DNA from: Pseudonocardia halophobica
Lineage (GTDB): Bacteria; Actinomycetota; Actinomycetes; Mycobacteriales; Pseudonocardiaceae
Direction of reading: 5' to 3'
Assembly: GCF_027922425.1 (NCBI RefSeq)
Contig: NZ_BSFQ01000047.1
Span: 1-54,835 of the forward strand
DNA length: 54,835 nucleotides
In this document: positions 1 to 7,614 of the stretch, in pieces
How the letters are laid out: the number at the start of each line of letters is the position of its first letter
Position numbering within the stretch: the first letter of the stretch is position 1
Program-made: the position numbers and the translations under genes
The notes under the pieces: generated by a model
What the model was told of the DNA's origin: nothing
Databases searched by the model: none
Seen by the model: only the letters and a program-made list of their open reading frames with translations

Positions 1-2
1 CC

Positions 3-977
3 GATGTCCTCGACGCCGAGTGGCTGGCCGAGCTGCTCGAACACGGGCTGCTGCGGGGCAGTTTCGTGCCCCCGCCGGTGATCCGGCAGCTGCGGGACCT
101 GACCCGCTACCGCAAACGACTCATCCAGGACCACACCAGCGAGTGCCAGCGCATCCAGAAGACCCTCGAAGACGCCGGCATCAAGCTCGACTCGGTCGCC
201 TCCGACGTCCTGGGCGTCTCGGGGCGGGCCATGCTCGCCGCCCTGGTCGCCGGTGAACGCGACCCGAACGTGCTCGCCGAGCTGGCCAAGGGCAAGCTCC
301 GCCGCAAGATCCCCGCGCTACGCCAGGCGCTGCGCGGCCGGTTCACCGACCACCACGCCCTGCTGATCGGGCTGTCGCTGGCACACACCGCGCACCTGGA
401 GCGGGCGATCGCCCAACTCGACGACCGGGTCGACACCCTGTTCGCCACCCACACCGGGCCCGACCGGGACAGCGAGCCCGGGGTCCCTTTCGTCCGGGCC
501 CGTGACCGGCTCGACACCATCACCGGGGTCGGGAAACGGGCCGCCGAAACCATCATCGCCGAGATCGGCGTCGACATGACCCGCTTCCCCACCGCCGCGC
601 ACCTGGCCTCCTGGGCCGGCCTGGCCCCGGGCAACAACATCACCGGCGGCAAACGCGGCTCGGGCAAAACCACCCACGGCGACGTCTGGCTCACCGACAT
701 CCTCGTCCAGTGCGCCTGGGCCGCCGCGCGCACCCGCGACACCTACCTATCGGCCCAGTTCTGGCGGCTGGCCCGCCGGATCGGGAAAAAGAAAGCCGCT
801 ATCGCCGTCGCCCACTCCATCCTGGTCATCACCTGGCACCTGCTGGCCGATGACTGCGACTACACCGACCTCGGTGGCGACTACTTCACCCGCCGCAACA
901 CCGACCGCCAACGCGACCGCCTCGTCGGCCAACTCCACAACCTCGGCTACCGCGTCACCCTCGACAAGACCGCCTAG
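3..977 (+). mobile_element. IS110-family transposase, 5' end cut by window edge
   Basis: This reading frame is open from the window edge, so the start codon and most of the N-terminal DEDD catalytic domain lie outside. What remains is typical of IS110-family (Transposase_20) enzymes: an RNase H-like tail with DAEWLAELLEHGLLRGSFVPP, then RQLRDLTRYRKRL, then a helix-hairpin-helix-like RLDTITGVGKRAAETIIAEIG, and the C-terminal LASWAGLAPGNNITGGKRGSG with the conserved Ser/Gly-rich tail region and GKKKAAIAVAHSIL. The stop is TAG at 975-977. IS110 elements move by a RuvC-like transposase, guided in characterised members by a bridge RNA encoded in the noncoding end. The left noncoding end is not in this window, and I could not fix the right element boundary because IS110 ends lack clear inverted repeats. 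Confidence 0.93.
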
Positions 978-1519
978 CCTTGGCTGCGGTCGATTCTCTT
1001 CACAGACTCGTCGACCTCCCACGGGGCGACCCACTCGCCGTCCAGGCGAAGGGACAGATCGGCGTCGTCCTCGATGCGTTTGGCGACGGTGAGCGACGGC
1101 GTCGCCGACGGACGTGACCGCGCGCCGGTGGAGAGGAGGCATTCCGCGCGGCGTCGGCGAGGGGGCGTCGAGGGCCTGTCGGGCGCCCCGTCCACGGCGC
1201 CGGCGACCGGCGAGTCGACGACACGAACCCCCGCCTGCGCGCGATTCGCGGCCGCAGCCGCGGGCTCATCATGTCCGAGGCGACGTGGGGCGACGACGAC
1301 TACACGCGCCCGTCAACTCCGCCACGTCGTGCAGTCCGCGGGTGGCTCCCTGCAGCCGGCGATCGAGGTGGAGAACGTGGAGACCGCATTCGAGGTCGCC
1401 GCGCTGGGCATCGCCGACGCCGTCACCGCCCGCAGCGTGGTGCGACGCCAGCGGGACAGGCCAGCCGCGCCACTATCCGTCCACGGTTGGGTTGCGGTCC
1501 CCTCGGGTAGGCAGGGCCC
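978..1519. other. Gene-poor, decayed stretch beside the IS110 element
   Basis: No intact gene is convincing here. Open frames exist on both strands, but their composition is the Arg/Ala/Gly-rich type expected of out-of-frame high-GC DNA. The exception is a stretch with LysR-like sequence, listed separately. A minus-strand frame ending at 974 has a plausible-looking C-terminus (residues LSLRLDGEWVAPWEVDES), but no recognisable domain and a low-complexity front half. The region reads like host DNA damaged by, or left behind after, insertion of the neighbouring element. Confidence 0.5.
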
Positions 1520-1523
1520 ATGA
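1308..1523 (+). pseudogene. Remnant of a LysR-type regulator (substrate-binding domain)
   Basis: The translation from about 1308 contains RQLRHVVQSAGGSLQPAIEV followed by ENVETAFEVAALGIADAVTA. This resembles the second half of a LysR-type co-inducer-binding domain, where an ENVETA(L/F)xxAxxGxxD segment is common. There is no N-terminal winged-helix DNA-binding domain upstream in any frame, no credible start, and the frame ends after a short degenerate tail. I infer a fragment of a LysR regulator gene, probably broken during rearrangement around the adjacent IS110 element. It could also be chance similarity, since the match is only about 50 residues. Confidence 0.4.
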
Positions 1524-1750
1524 CCGATCCGTCCGTGAACGACACCGGGCACGCCACCGCCGCGGAGCGGGCCGAGACGCGCGCCGAGCCGCTGCCCGAG
1601 GAGGCCCGGGTGACGGAGCCGGACGAGGACCGGTACGCCGAGGCCGAGGGGATCCTCGAGGACTCCGAGGAGCGCATCGCCGAGGCCGACGCAGGGCGCG
1701 CCCCCGGCGACGCCGCCTACGAGAACCGGCGGTCGGAGGACACGGTCTGA
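1520..1750 (+). CDS. Small acidic hypothetical protein
   Basis: This 76-residue product is rich in Glu, Asp and Ala and has no membrane segment, signal peptide or cysteine. The central part (about residues 30-55) carries AEAEGILEDSEERIAEADAG, likely a charged helix, followed by a more polar tail ENRRSEDTV. Composition and codon pattern look like a real small cytosolic protein, not a shadow frame. I do not recognise a family. It begins with ATG 1520, without a strong ribosome binding site, and is convergent with the SDR gene 13 bp downstream. Confidence 0.55.
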   Translation: MTDPSVNDTGHATAAERAETRAEPLPEEARVTEPDEDRYAEAEGILEDSEERIAEADAGRAPGDAAYENRRSEDTV

Positions 1751-1763
1751 ACGTCCCGGCGAT

Positions 1764-2501
1764 TCAGCCCTCGCGGTAGGCGCGGCTGGCGCTGGCCTGG
1801 GCCCGCGGCATGAGCGTGATCTGGTCCAGGTTCACGTGGCTCGGCCGGGTCGCCGCGAAGGCGATGACGTCGGCCACGTCCTCGGCCGTGAGCGGGGTCA
1901 GGCCGCGGTAGACGTCGTCCGCCTTCTCCTGGTCGCCCTCGAAGCGGACGAGGGAGAACTCGGTCTCCACCATCCCGGGGCAGATCTCGGTGAGCCGGAT
2001 CGGCTGGCCGAGCAGCTCGCCGCGCAGTGTGCGGTGCAGCATCGCCTGGGCGTGCTTGGCACCGGTGTACCCGGCGCCGTTGTCGTACGGGGCGAGGGCC
2101 GCGATCGAGGTGACGGTGATGATGTGCCCGTCGCCGGAGGCGCGCAGCTTCGGCAGCAGGCCCTGGGTGAGCCGCAGGGTGCCGATCACGTTGGCCTCGA
2201 ACATCCAGCGCCAGTCGTCCTCGTCGGCCTCCGCGACGGGCTCGAGCCCCTTGGCGCCGCCCGCGTTGTTGACCAGCAGCCGGCACTCCGGGACCGCCTC
2301 GACGAAGGCGGCGGCCGACTCCTTGTCCGTGACGTCGAGCCGCAGCGCCGTCCCGTCGATCTCCTTCGCGATCTCCTCGAGCCGGTCGACGCGGCGGGCG
2401 CCGAGCACGACGTGGAAGCCCGCCCCGGCGAGGGCGCGGGCGGTGGCGGCACCGATGCCGGAGCTGGCCCCGGTGACGACGGCGATGGGACGGTCGGTCA
2501 T
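1764..2501 (-). CDS. Short-chain dehydrogenase/reductase (classical SDR)
   Basis: A 245-residue Rossmann-fold oxidoreductase. The cofactor motif TGASSGIG lies near residues 11-18, NNAG near 78-81, and the catalytic Ser/Tyr/Lys set is visible as TSIAAL, then YTGAK. The basic residues after the second strand (GARRVDRLEE) suggest NADP(H). Length and motif order fit the classical family of SDRs acting on small hydroxy-acids or alcohols such as YdfG-type serine/3-hydroxy acid dehydrogenases, but the substrate cannot be read from sequence. The gene stands alone on the minus strand, starting at ATG 2501, upstream of the minus-strand DUF2530 gene's 3' end. Confidence 0.9.
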   Translation of the reverse strand: MTDRPIAVVTGASSGIGAATARALAGAGFHVVLGARRVDRLEEIAKEIDGTALRLDVTDKESAAAFVEAVPECRLLVNNAGGAKGLEPVAEADEDDWRWMFEANVIGTLRLTQGLLPKLRASGDGHIITVTSIAALAPYDNGAGYTGAKHAQAMLHRTLRGELLGQPIRLTEICPGMVETEFSLVRFEGDQEKADDVYRGLTPLTAEDVADVIAFAATRPSHVNLDQITLMPRAQASASRAYREG

Positions 2502-2552
2502 GCCGCGAGCCTAGTTCGCCACGTCGCCCCGGGGCCGCGTGACCGAGCGGGG

Positions 2553-2807
2553 TCAGTCGTCGAGCCCGCGCTGGGCGAGCCGGGACCCGCGCCGCGCGGC
2601 GGCCCGCTGCCAGCGGAAGATGCCGAATCCGAGGGCGCCGAGCACCGCGCCGGTGACGCACGTGGTGAACCAGATGTCGAGCGGCCGCCCGGCCACGAGG
2701 TGGGCGACGAACAGGCCCACCGCGCCGAGCACCCAGACCAGCGTCCCGATCGCCGTGACCAGCGTGACGTCGGTGGTGCTGCGGGGCAGCGGCGGCGGGT
2801 CGACCAC
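2553..2807 (-). CDS. DUF2530 family small membrane protein
   Basis: An 84-residue protein with two predicted transmembrane helices (about residues 16-38 and 47-66) and a basic C-terminal tail RWQRAAARRGSRLAQRGL. A proline-rich start (PPPLP) precedes helix one. This arrangement matches the actinobacterial DUF2530 family, usually found near an NCS2-type purine permease and a MarR regulator. Here the permease is present 0.9 kb away, but no MarR gene is seen. Function unknown; an integral inner-membrane location is inferred. Confidence 0.75.
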   Translation of the reverse strand: MVDPPPLPRSTTDVTLVTAIGTLVWVLGAVGLFVAHLVAGRPLDIWFTTCVTGAVLGALGFGIFRWQRAAARRGSRLAQRGLDD

Positions 2808-2896
2808 GGGCCGAGCCTAGAGTGTCCGCCCGGCGCGAACACCGCCCTTGGCGAACACGGCGCCGGGCGGCGGTCCGCGCTGCCAGGCTCGGCGGC

Positions 2897-3595
2897 ATGG
2901 ACGTCGTCGATCTGCGGCCGGACCTGCGGATGCTCGTGGGCACGCCCGGCCAGGCCTACCTCCACCGCCGGGGCGACGAGGTGCTGCTCGTCGACACCGG
3001 CCCCGTCGGCAGCGGTCCGGTCATCGCGGCGGCGCTGCGGGACTGGGGCCTGGGGCCGGAGGCGGTCTCGGACGTCGTCCTCACCCACTGGCACGCCGAC
3101 CACGCAGGCTCCGCGGCCGAGGTCGCGACCTGGCCGAACGCCCGGATCCTCGTGCACGCCGCCGACGCCCCGGTCGTCCGCGGCGAGCGGCCCGGGCCGC
3201 CGCCCGTCCTCACACCGGCCGAGGAGGTCCTGCACCGGCAGGTCGCCGGGAACCTGCCCGACGCACCGCCGGCGCGGGTCGACCACGAGCTCGCCGACGG
3301 CGAAGTGCTGGCCTCCGGTGCGCGGGTACTGGCCACGCCGGGACACACCGCGGGCAGCCTCGCGCTCGTGCTCGACGACGCCGGCGTCGTCCTCACCGGG
3401 GATCTCGCCGCCGAGCACGAGGGCGGGGTGATCCTCGGGCCCTTCAACGTGGACCGCGAGCTCGCCCGCCGGTCCTTCCGCCGGTTCGGCGAGGTCGACG
3501 TCGAGCTGGCCTGCTTCGGGCACGGGCGCCCGGTCGCCGGGTCGGTCCTCCGCGCGGCGGCCCTCGCGGCGGAGGTGCCGGACCCGCTCGGCTGA
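2897..3595 (+). CDS. MBL-fold metallo-hydrolase
   Basis: A 232-residue metallo-beta-lactamase fold protein. The metal-binding signature is THWHADHAG (HxHxDH), followed by the later ligands in TPGHTAGS, TGDLAAEH and a final His in CFGHGRPV. These give the five or six ligands of a binuclear zinc hydrolase. Family members include glyoxalase II-like and lactonase-like enzymes; substrate unknown. I chose ATG 2897, which follows a short GC-rich leader and gives the standard N-terminus MDVVDLRPDLRM. An upstream frame to 2822 is open but atypical. The gene is divergent from the DUF2530 gene. Confidence 0.88.
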   Translation: MDVVDLRPDLRMLVGTPGQAYLHRRGDEVLLVDTGPVGSGPVIAAALRDWGLGPEAVSDVVLTHWHADHAGSAAEVATWPNARILVHAADAPVVRGERPGPPPVLTPAEEVLHRQVAGNLPDAPPARVDHELADGEVLASGARVLATPGHTAGSLALVLDDAGVVLTGDLAAEHEGGVILGPFNVDRELARRSFRRFGEVDVELACFGHGRPVAGSVLRAAALAAEVPDPLG

Positions 3596-3691
3596 CGACC
3601 GTTCCCGCTGCTCACCGGCGCGCACCACGAACGGTGTCCGGAAGGGCCACAGGCTGAGCGGACCGCGGTGCGGGCGCTTACCGTGTGCGCC

Positions 3692-5122
3692 GTGCTCGAG
3701 CGTCTGTTCAAGCTCACGGAACGCAAGACGACGTTGTCCCGCGAGATGCGCGGCGGCCTCGTCACGTTCGTGACGATGTCCTACATCATCGTGCTGAACC
3801 CGCTGATCCTCGGCAGCGTGGCGCCCGGTGACCCGAGCGCGAAGGCCGACGCGCTCGGGAACATCCTGCCGATCGGGCAGGTGGCGGCCGTGACGGCGCT
3901 GGTCGCCGGCGTCATGACCATCCTGTTCGGGCTCGTCGCGAACCTGCCGTTCGCGATCGCGACCGGGCTCGGCATCAACACCCTGCTCGCGGTCACGATC
4001 GCGCCGCTGATGACCTGGCCCGAGGCGATGGGCCTCGTCGTGCTCGACGGTGTCGTCATCGTGGTCCTTGCCGTCACCGGCTTCCGGACCGCCGTGTTCA
4101 ACGCCGTGCCGGCCGCGCTCAAGTCCGCCATCGCCGTCGGCATCGGCGCCTTCATCGCGCTGATCGGGCTGGTCGACGCGGGCTTCGTCCGCCGGCTGCC
4201 CGACGCCGCGAACACGACGGTGCCGGTCGGCCTGGGCATCAACGGCTCGATCGCCTCCTGGCCGACCTTCGTGTTCGTGCTCGGCCTGCTGATCACGGGC
4301 GTGCTGGTGGTGCGCGGCGTGCGGGCGGGCCTGCTGATCGGCGTCGTCGTCACGACGATCATCGCGATCATCGTGGAGGCGATCGCACACGTCGGGTCGT
4401 CGGCCACCAACCCCAAGGGCTGGTCCCTGTCGGTCCCGGCGATCCCGGACAGCGTGGTCGGCTGGCCCGATCTCTCGCTGGTCGGGAACTTCTCCTTCGG
4501 CGCCTTCGGGCGGATCGACGTGCTGACCGTCCTCCTGCTGGTCTTCACGCTGGTCCTGGCCAACTTCTTCGACGCCATGGGCACCATGACCGGCCTCGGC
4601 CAGCAGGCCGGGCTGGCCGACAGGGACGGGCAGCTGCCGAACATCGGCCGGGCCCTGGTGGTCGAGGGCGCCGGCGCGGTGGCCGGCGGCGTCGGCTCGT
4701 CGTCGTCGAACACGGTGTTCGTGGAGTCCGCCTCCGGTATCGCCGAGGGCGCGCGCACCGGACTGGCCAACGTCCTCACCGGCGTGCTGTTCCTCGCGGC
4801 GATGTTCTTCACCCCGCTCTACGCGATCGTGCCGGTGGAGGCCGCGGCCCCCGCGCTCGTGATCGTCGGGGCGCTGATGTTCCGGCAGGTCGCGGGCATC
4901 GAGCTGACCGAGCTGCGCACCGCGCTGCCCGCGTTCCTGACGATCGTGATCATGCCGTTCACGTACTCGATCGCCAACGGCATCGGGGCCGGCTTCATCA
5001 GCTACGTCGTGCTGTCCGCGGCCACGGGCAAGGCGCGCCAGGTGCACCCGCTGATGTGGGTCGTCGCCGTGGCGTTCGTGGGCTACTTCGCCGTCGGCCC
5101 GCTGCGTGAACTCTTCGGGTAG
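3692..5122 (+). CDS. NCS2 family purine permease (AzgA/GhxP-like)
   Basis: A 476-residue integral membrane protein with about 12-14 hydrophobic segments. The N-terminus LTERKTTLSREMRGGLVTFVTMSYI and the following NPLIL are hallmarks of the AzgA-like branch of nucleobase:cation symporters (hypoxanthine, guanine, adenine uptake). The NCS2 signature is recognisable around NFFDAMGTMTGLGQQAG, with the SSSSNTVFVESASG segment after it. GTG 3692 gives the usual short cytosolic leader (LERLFKLTERKTTLS); GTG 3668 is an alternative. Its TAG stop at 5120-5122 lies inside the operator-like palindrome of the next gene. Confidence 0.9.
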   Translation: MLERLFKLTERKTTLSREMRGGLVTFVTMSYIIVLNPLILGSVAPGDPSAKADALGNILPIGQVAAVTALVAGVMTILFGLVANLPFAIATGLGINTLLAVTIAPLMTWPEAMGLVVLDGVVIVVLAVTGFRTAVFNAVPAALKSAIAVGIGAFIALIGLVDAGFVRRLPDAANTTVPVGLGINGSIASWPTFVFVLGLLITGVLVVRGVRAGLLIGVVVTTIIAIIVEAIAHVGSSATNPKGWSLSVPAIPDSVVGWPDLSLVGNFSFGAFGRIDVLTVLLLVFTLVLANFFDAMGTMTGLGQQAGLADRDGQLPNIGRALVVEGAGAVAGGVGSSSSNTVFVESASGIAEGARTGLANVLTGVLFLAAMFFTPLYAIVPVEAAAPALVIVGALMFRQVAGIELTELRTALPAFLTIVIMPFTYSIANGIGAGFISYVVLSAATGKARQVHPLMWVVAVAFVGYFAVGPLRELFG

Positions 5123-5140
5123 TTGTAGTAAACTAACTAC
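5119..5140 (+). promoter_or_regulatory. Operator-like nested palindrome and probable leaderless promoter
   Basis: Arms GTAGTT and AACTAC flank a centre that holds a second inverted repeat, TAGT-AA-ACTA. The sequence is AT-rich against its surroundings and ends 3 bp before the GTG start of the MFS gene, so a transcript starting after the TAGTAAACT -10-like element would be nearly leaderless. TAGTnnACTA-type sites are common for MarR-family repressors. No MarR gene is present nearby, so the regulator would act from elsewhere. Confidence 0.55.
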
Positions 5141-5143
5141 ATC

Positions 5144-6460
5144 GTGAGTGCTGTCGCCGAAACCCCGGTCCCCGCAGGTCCCGAGAGAGGTTCGGATTCG
5201 GCGCACCCACCGCCGGGCGGCATGTTCGCCTCGCTGCGCGTGCCCAACTACCGGCTCTTCATCTCGGGCCAGGTGGTGTCCAACGTCGGCACCTGGATGC
5301 AGCGGATCGCGCAGGACTGGCTGGTTCTCGACCTCACCCACGGCAGCGCCACCGCGCTCGGGATCGCCGCGGCGCTGCAGTTCGCGCCCACGCTCGTGCT
5401 CTCGCTGTGGGGCGGGGTGCTGGCCGACCGGGTGGACAAGCGGCTCGTGCTGGTCGGGATCCAGCTGGCGATGGGGCTGTGTGCGGTGGTGCTCGGCACG
5501 GTCGTGCTCACCGGCGTCGTCGCGCTCTGGCAGGTCTACCTGCTGTGCCTGCTGCTCGGGTGCTTCTCCGCGCTCGACGCCCCGATGCGGCAGTCCTTCG
5601 TGTCCGAGATGGTCGGGCCGGGCCAGGTGGTCAACGCCGTCGCGCTCAACTCGCTGTGCTTCAACCTCGCCCGGATCGTCGGGCCCGCGGTGGCCGGCGT
5701 GCTGATCGTCGCGGTCGGCACGGGCTGGGTCTTCCTGATCAACGCCGTCAGCTTCGTCGCGGTGATCACCGGGCTGCTGCTGATGCGGCCGGAGAAGCTC
5801 TACCGCACCGAGCGGGTGCCACGGGCGCCGCACCAGCTCCGCGACGGCCTGGCCTACGTGCGCGGGCGGGCCGACCTCATGGCCGTGATGGTGCTGGTCT
5901 TCCTGGTCTCGACCTTCGGCATCAACTTCTTCATGACCCTCGCGCTACTGGCCCGCAACGTCTTCGGCCGCGACGCCGAGGGCTACGGCCTGCTCACCAC
6001 GCTGCTGGCCGTCGGGTCCGTGCTCGGCACCACCGCGGCCGCCCGGCGCACCCGCAAGCCGCGGCTGCGGCTGGTCGCAGGGGCGGGGCTGGTGTTCGGC
6101 GCGCTGCTCGTGGTCGCCGGCCTGATGCCGACGTACCTGTCGGCGGGGCTCGCGCTCGTGCCCGTCGGGTTCGCGGCGCTGATCTTCACGACGGCGGCGA
6201 ACTCGTCCGTGCAGCTCTCGGTCGACCCCACGATGCGCGGCCGCGTGATGGGGCTCTACATGCTGCTCCTGCTGGGCGGGACGCCGTTGGGCGGTCCGCT
6301 GCTGGGCCTGCTGGCCGAGCACTTCGGCGGCCGTGCGCCGCTGGTCGTCGGAGGGGTCGTGACCGTACTGTCGGTGGTGGCCGTCGGGCTCGTCCTGGCC
6401 CGCCGCTCCGGGTTCCCGGGACTCGTCCGGATCAAGGGGTTGACGGCAGAAGCAAGGTAA
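5144..6460 (+). CDS. MFS exporter, DHA3/EntS-like (MFS_3)
   Basis: A 438-residue major facilitator with twelve predicted helices. The N-terminal segment FASLRVPNYRLFISGQVVSN and VGTWMQRIAQDWLVLDLTHGS are characteristic of the MFS_3 / DHA3 group that includes the enterobactin exporter EntS and macrolide exporters. The motif GVLADRVDKR corresponds to MFS motif A between helices 2 and 3. GTG 5144 sits 3 bp after the palindromic operator, so transcription is probably repressor-controlled. The last codons overlap the -35 and part of the iron-box element of the downstream small RNA. Substrate unknown: a drug or a siderophore-like compound is possible, the latter suggested only by the adjacent iron-box sequence. 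Confidence 0.88.
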   Translation: MSAVAETPVPAGPERGSDSAHPPPGGMFASLRVPNYRLFISGQVVSNVGTWMQRIAQDWLVLDLTHGSATALGIAAALQFAPTLVLSLWGGVLADRVDKRLVLVGIQLAMGLCAVVLGTVVLTGVVALWQVYLLCLLLGCFSALDAPMRQSFVSEMVGPGQVVNAVALNSLCFNLARIVGPAVAGVLIVAVGTGWVFLINAVSFVAVITGLLLMRPEKLYRTERVPRAPHQLRDGLAYVRGRADLMAVMVLVFLVSTFGINFFMTLALLARNVFGRDAEGYGLLTTLLAVGSVLGTTAAARRTRKPRLRLVAGAGLVFGALLVVAGLMPTYLSAGLALVPVGFAALIFTTAANSSVQLSVDPTMRGRVMGLYMLLLLGGTPLGGPLLGLLAEHFGGRAPLVVGGVVTVLSVVAVGLVLARRSGFPGLVRIKGLTAEAR

Positions 6461-6471
6461 GGCTAACCTTC
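6440..6471 (+). promoter_or_regulatory. Promoter with iron-box-like operator (copy 1)
   Basis: A -35 TTGACG (6440-6445), an 18-bp spacer and a -10 TAACCT (6464-6469). The 19-bp segment 6453-6471 matches the DtxR/IdeR iron-box consensus TTAGGTTAGGCTAACCTAA at 14 of 19 positions by my count, including the contiguous core GGCTAACCT. The operator covers the -10, the classical arrangement for repression by iron-loaded IdeR/DmdR. The -35 and first half of the operator lie inside the end of the MFS gene. Confidence 0.7.
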
Positions 6472-6475
6472 ATCT

Positions 6476-6555
6476 CGTCGCTTCGTGGTGGGAGCGGCGC
6501 GTCAGTTCGGGAAGGACCAGGCCCTCCGGCTCCGGCCGGGGGGCCTGGTTCGTTC
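6476..6555 (+). ncRNA. Candidate IdeR-controlled small RNA, copy 1
   Basis: Predicted transcript of about 75-80 nt, starting 7 nt after the -10 and ending at the hairpin 6516-6549. Its first 38 nt (6476-6513) are identical to copy 2 at 7615-7652; the remaining sequence is unrelated apart from being a GC-rich terminator. The shared part can form a short CGCT...AGCG stem with a G-rich loop (GTGGTGGG). No Shine-Dalgarno precedes the GTG codons inside it, and the frame differs after the conserved block, so a peptide is unlikely. Downstream lies the convergent 3' end of the EamA gene, so it is not an mRNA leader. An iron-starvation sRNA, analogous in control to mycobacterial MrsI, is my inference. 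Confidence 0.6.
6516..6549 (+). terminator. Terminator hairpin of sRNA copy 1 (probably bidirectional)
   Basis: Perfect 9-bp arms ACCAGGCCC (6516-6524) and GGGCCTGGT (6541-6549) with an additional CCGG/CCGG inside the loop, followed by TCGTTCT. It lies between convergent transcripts and could also end EamA messages from the opposite side. Confidence 0.8.
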
Positions 6556-6566
6556 TCGGGCCCGTC

Positions 6567-7523
6567 CTACCGGCGCCGGGTGAGCCCGACACCGGCGAGG
6601 CAGAGCGCGCCGCCGAGCAGGGCCAGCGCGGGCGGGGCCTCGCCGAGCAGGAGCGCCGAAAGCGCGACCGTGATCGGCGGGACGAGGTAGGTGGTCACGC
6701 CGAGGCGGCCGGCGTCCATCCGAGCCAGGGCGTAGGCCCAGGTGCTGAAGGCCAGCGCGGTGGGGACGAGCCCGAGGTACACGAGCCCGGCGGTGGAGCT
6801 CCAGGGGGCCGTGGTCAGGTCGCGGCCGAGGGCGCCGGCGAAGGGCAGGCAGCCGGCGGTCCCGATCGCGCAGGCCACGAACGTCACCTGCAGGGCGGGC
6901 AACCGGCGCAGCACGGGCTTCTGCGCCAGCACCCCGATCGCGTAGGTCACCGCGGCGACCACGCACAGCACGATGCCGAGCAGGTCCGAGCCGTCGCCGC
7001 CGGCAGTCGAGGCGCCGATCACCACCGCCCCGGCGAACGCCACCCCGGCCCCGATCAGCAGCCAGCGCGGGAAGCCCTCGCGCAGCAGTACGCCCGCGAA
7101 CAGGGCGATGAGGATCGGGCCGATGTTGACCAGCATCGCCGTGGTGCCGGCGTCGACGCGCTGTTCCGCGGCGTTGAGGGCCACGTTGTAGACGGCGAAC
7201 CAGGCCACGCCGCAGAGCACCAGGAGGGCCCACTCGCGGCCCGTCGGGCGGACCCACCGGCCCCGGAGCAGGAGCAGGGCGCCGAGGGCGAGGGTGCCGA
7301 CGGCGAGGCGGCCGAGTGCGAGCGCGCCGGGGTCGTAGGCGCGGCCGACGAACCGGATCCCGACGAACGCGCTCGCCCAGGCCAGCACCGTCACGCAGAC
7401 CGCGGCCAGGGCGCCCCAGCGAGGCCCCGCCGCGGTGGTCGCCGGTGCTGCAGCGGTAGCGGCCGGTTCGGTGGCGGGAAGGTCGGATCCGGTCGCCGGG
7501 ACGTCCTGGGCGGGCTCGTGCAC
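6567..7523 (-). CDS. EamA/DMT superfamily transporter
   Basis: A 318-residue membrane protein with ten predicted helices arranged as two EamA repeats (roughly residues 35-165 and 175-318). After a 33-residue Ala/Thr-rich cytosolic leader it has AWASAFVGIRFVGRAYDPGA, the usual start of RhaT/YdcZ/PagO-like drug-metabolite transporters, and the second repeat ends with VPPITVALSALLLGE. These proteins generally export amino acids or metabolites; the substrate cannot be assigned. The gene is flanked by the two small-RNA copies, both transcribed from the opposite strand: copy 1 converges on its 3' end and copy 2 diverges from its promoter. Confidence 0.88.
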   Translation of the reverse strand: MHEPAQDVPATGSDLPATEPAATAAAPATTAAGPRWGALAAVCVTVLAWASAFVGIRFVGRAYDPGALALGRLAVGTLALGALLLLRGRWVRPTGREWALLVLCGVAWFAVYNVALNAAEQRVDAGTTAMLVNIGPILIALFAGVLLREGFPRWLLIGAGVAFAGAVVIGASTAGGDGSDLLGIVLCVVAAVTYAIGVLAQKPVLRRLPALQVTFVACAIGTAGCLPFAGALGRDLTTAPWSSTAGLVYLGLVPTALAFSTWAYALARMDAGRLGVTTYLVPPITVALSALLLGEAPPALALLGGALCLAGVGLTRRR

Positions 7524-7578
7524 GGCTCGACGCTATGCCCTCGTTGCGGGCGATCTCGCGCGGATTTCCGTCGTGGGG

Positions 7579-7610
7579 TTGCGGCGGCAGTGAAGGGTAG
7601 GCTAACTTCA
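7579..7610 (+). promoter_or_regulatory. Promoter with iron-box-like operator (copy 2)
   Basis: A -35 TTGCGG (7579-7584), an 18-bp spacer and a -10 TAACTT (7603-7608), in the same geometry as copy 1. The 19-bp segment 7592-7610 matches the iron-box consensus at 14 of 19 positions, again with the TAGGCTAAC core. It is divergent from the EamA promoter. Confidence 0.68.
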
Positions 7611-7614
7611 GTCA

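Noticed and set aside
974..1195. 73-residue minus-strand frame ending at the IS110 stop
   Set aside because: The C-terminal 40 residues look protein-like, but the N-terminal part is low complexity and there is no family match or ribosome binding site; could be the tail of a gene cut by the insertion.
1836..3431. 531-residue plus-strand open frame
   Set aside because: It is antisense to the SDR and DUF2530 genes, with Arg/Gly-rich low-complexity translation and no domain; a shadow of high-GC coding sequence.
2498..5833. 1111-residue minus-strand open frame
   Set aside because: Antisense to the MBL hydrolase, purine permease and part of the MFS gene; translation is His/Asp/Arg-rich without any motif.
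6476..6513. Riboswitch leader for a downstream gene
   Set aside because: No gene on the same strand follows either copy; the next genes are convergent.
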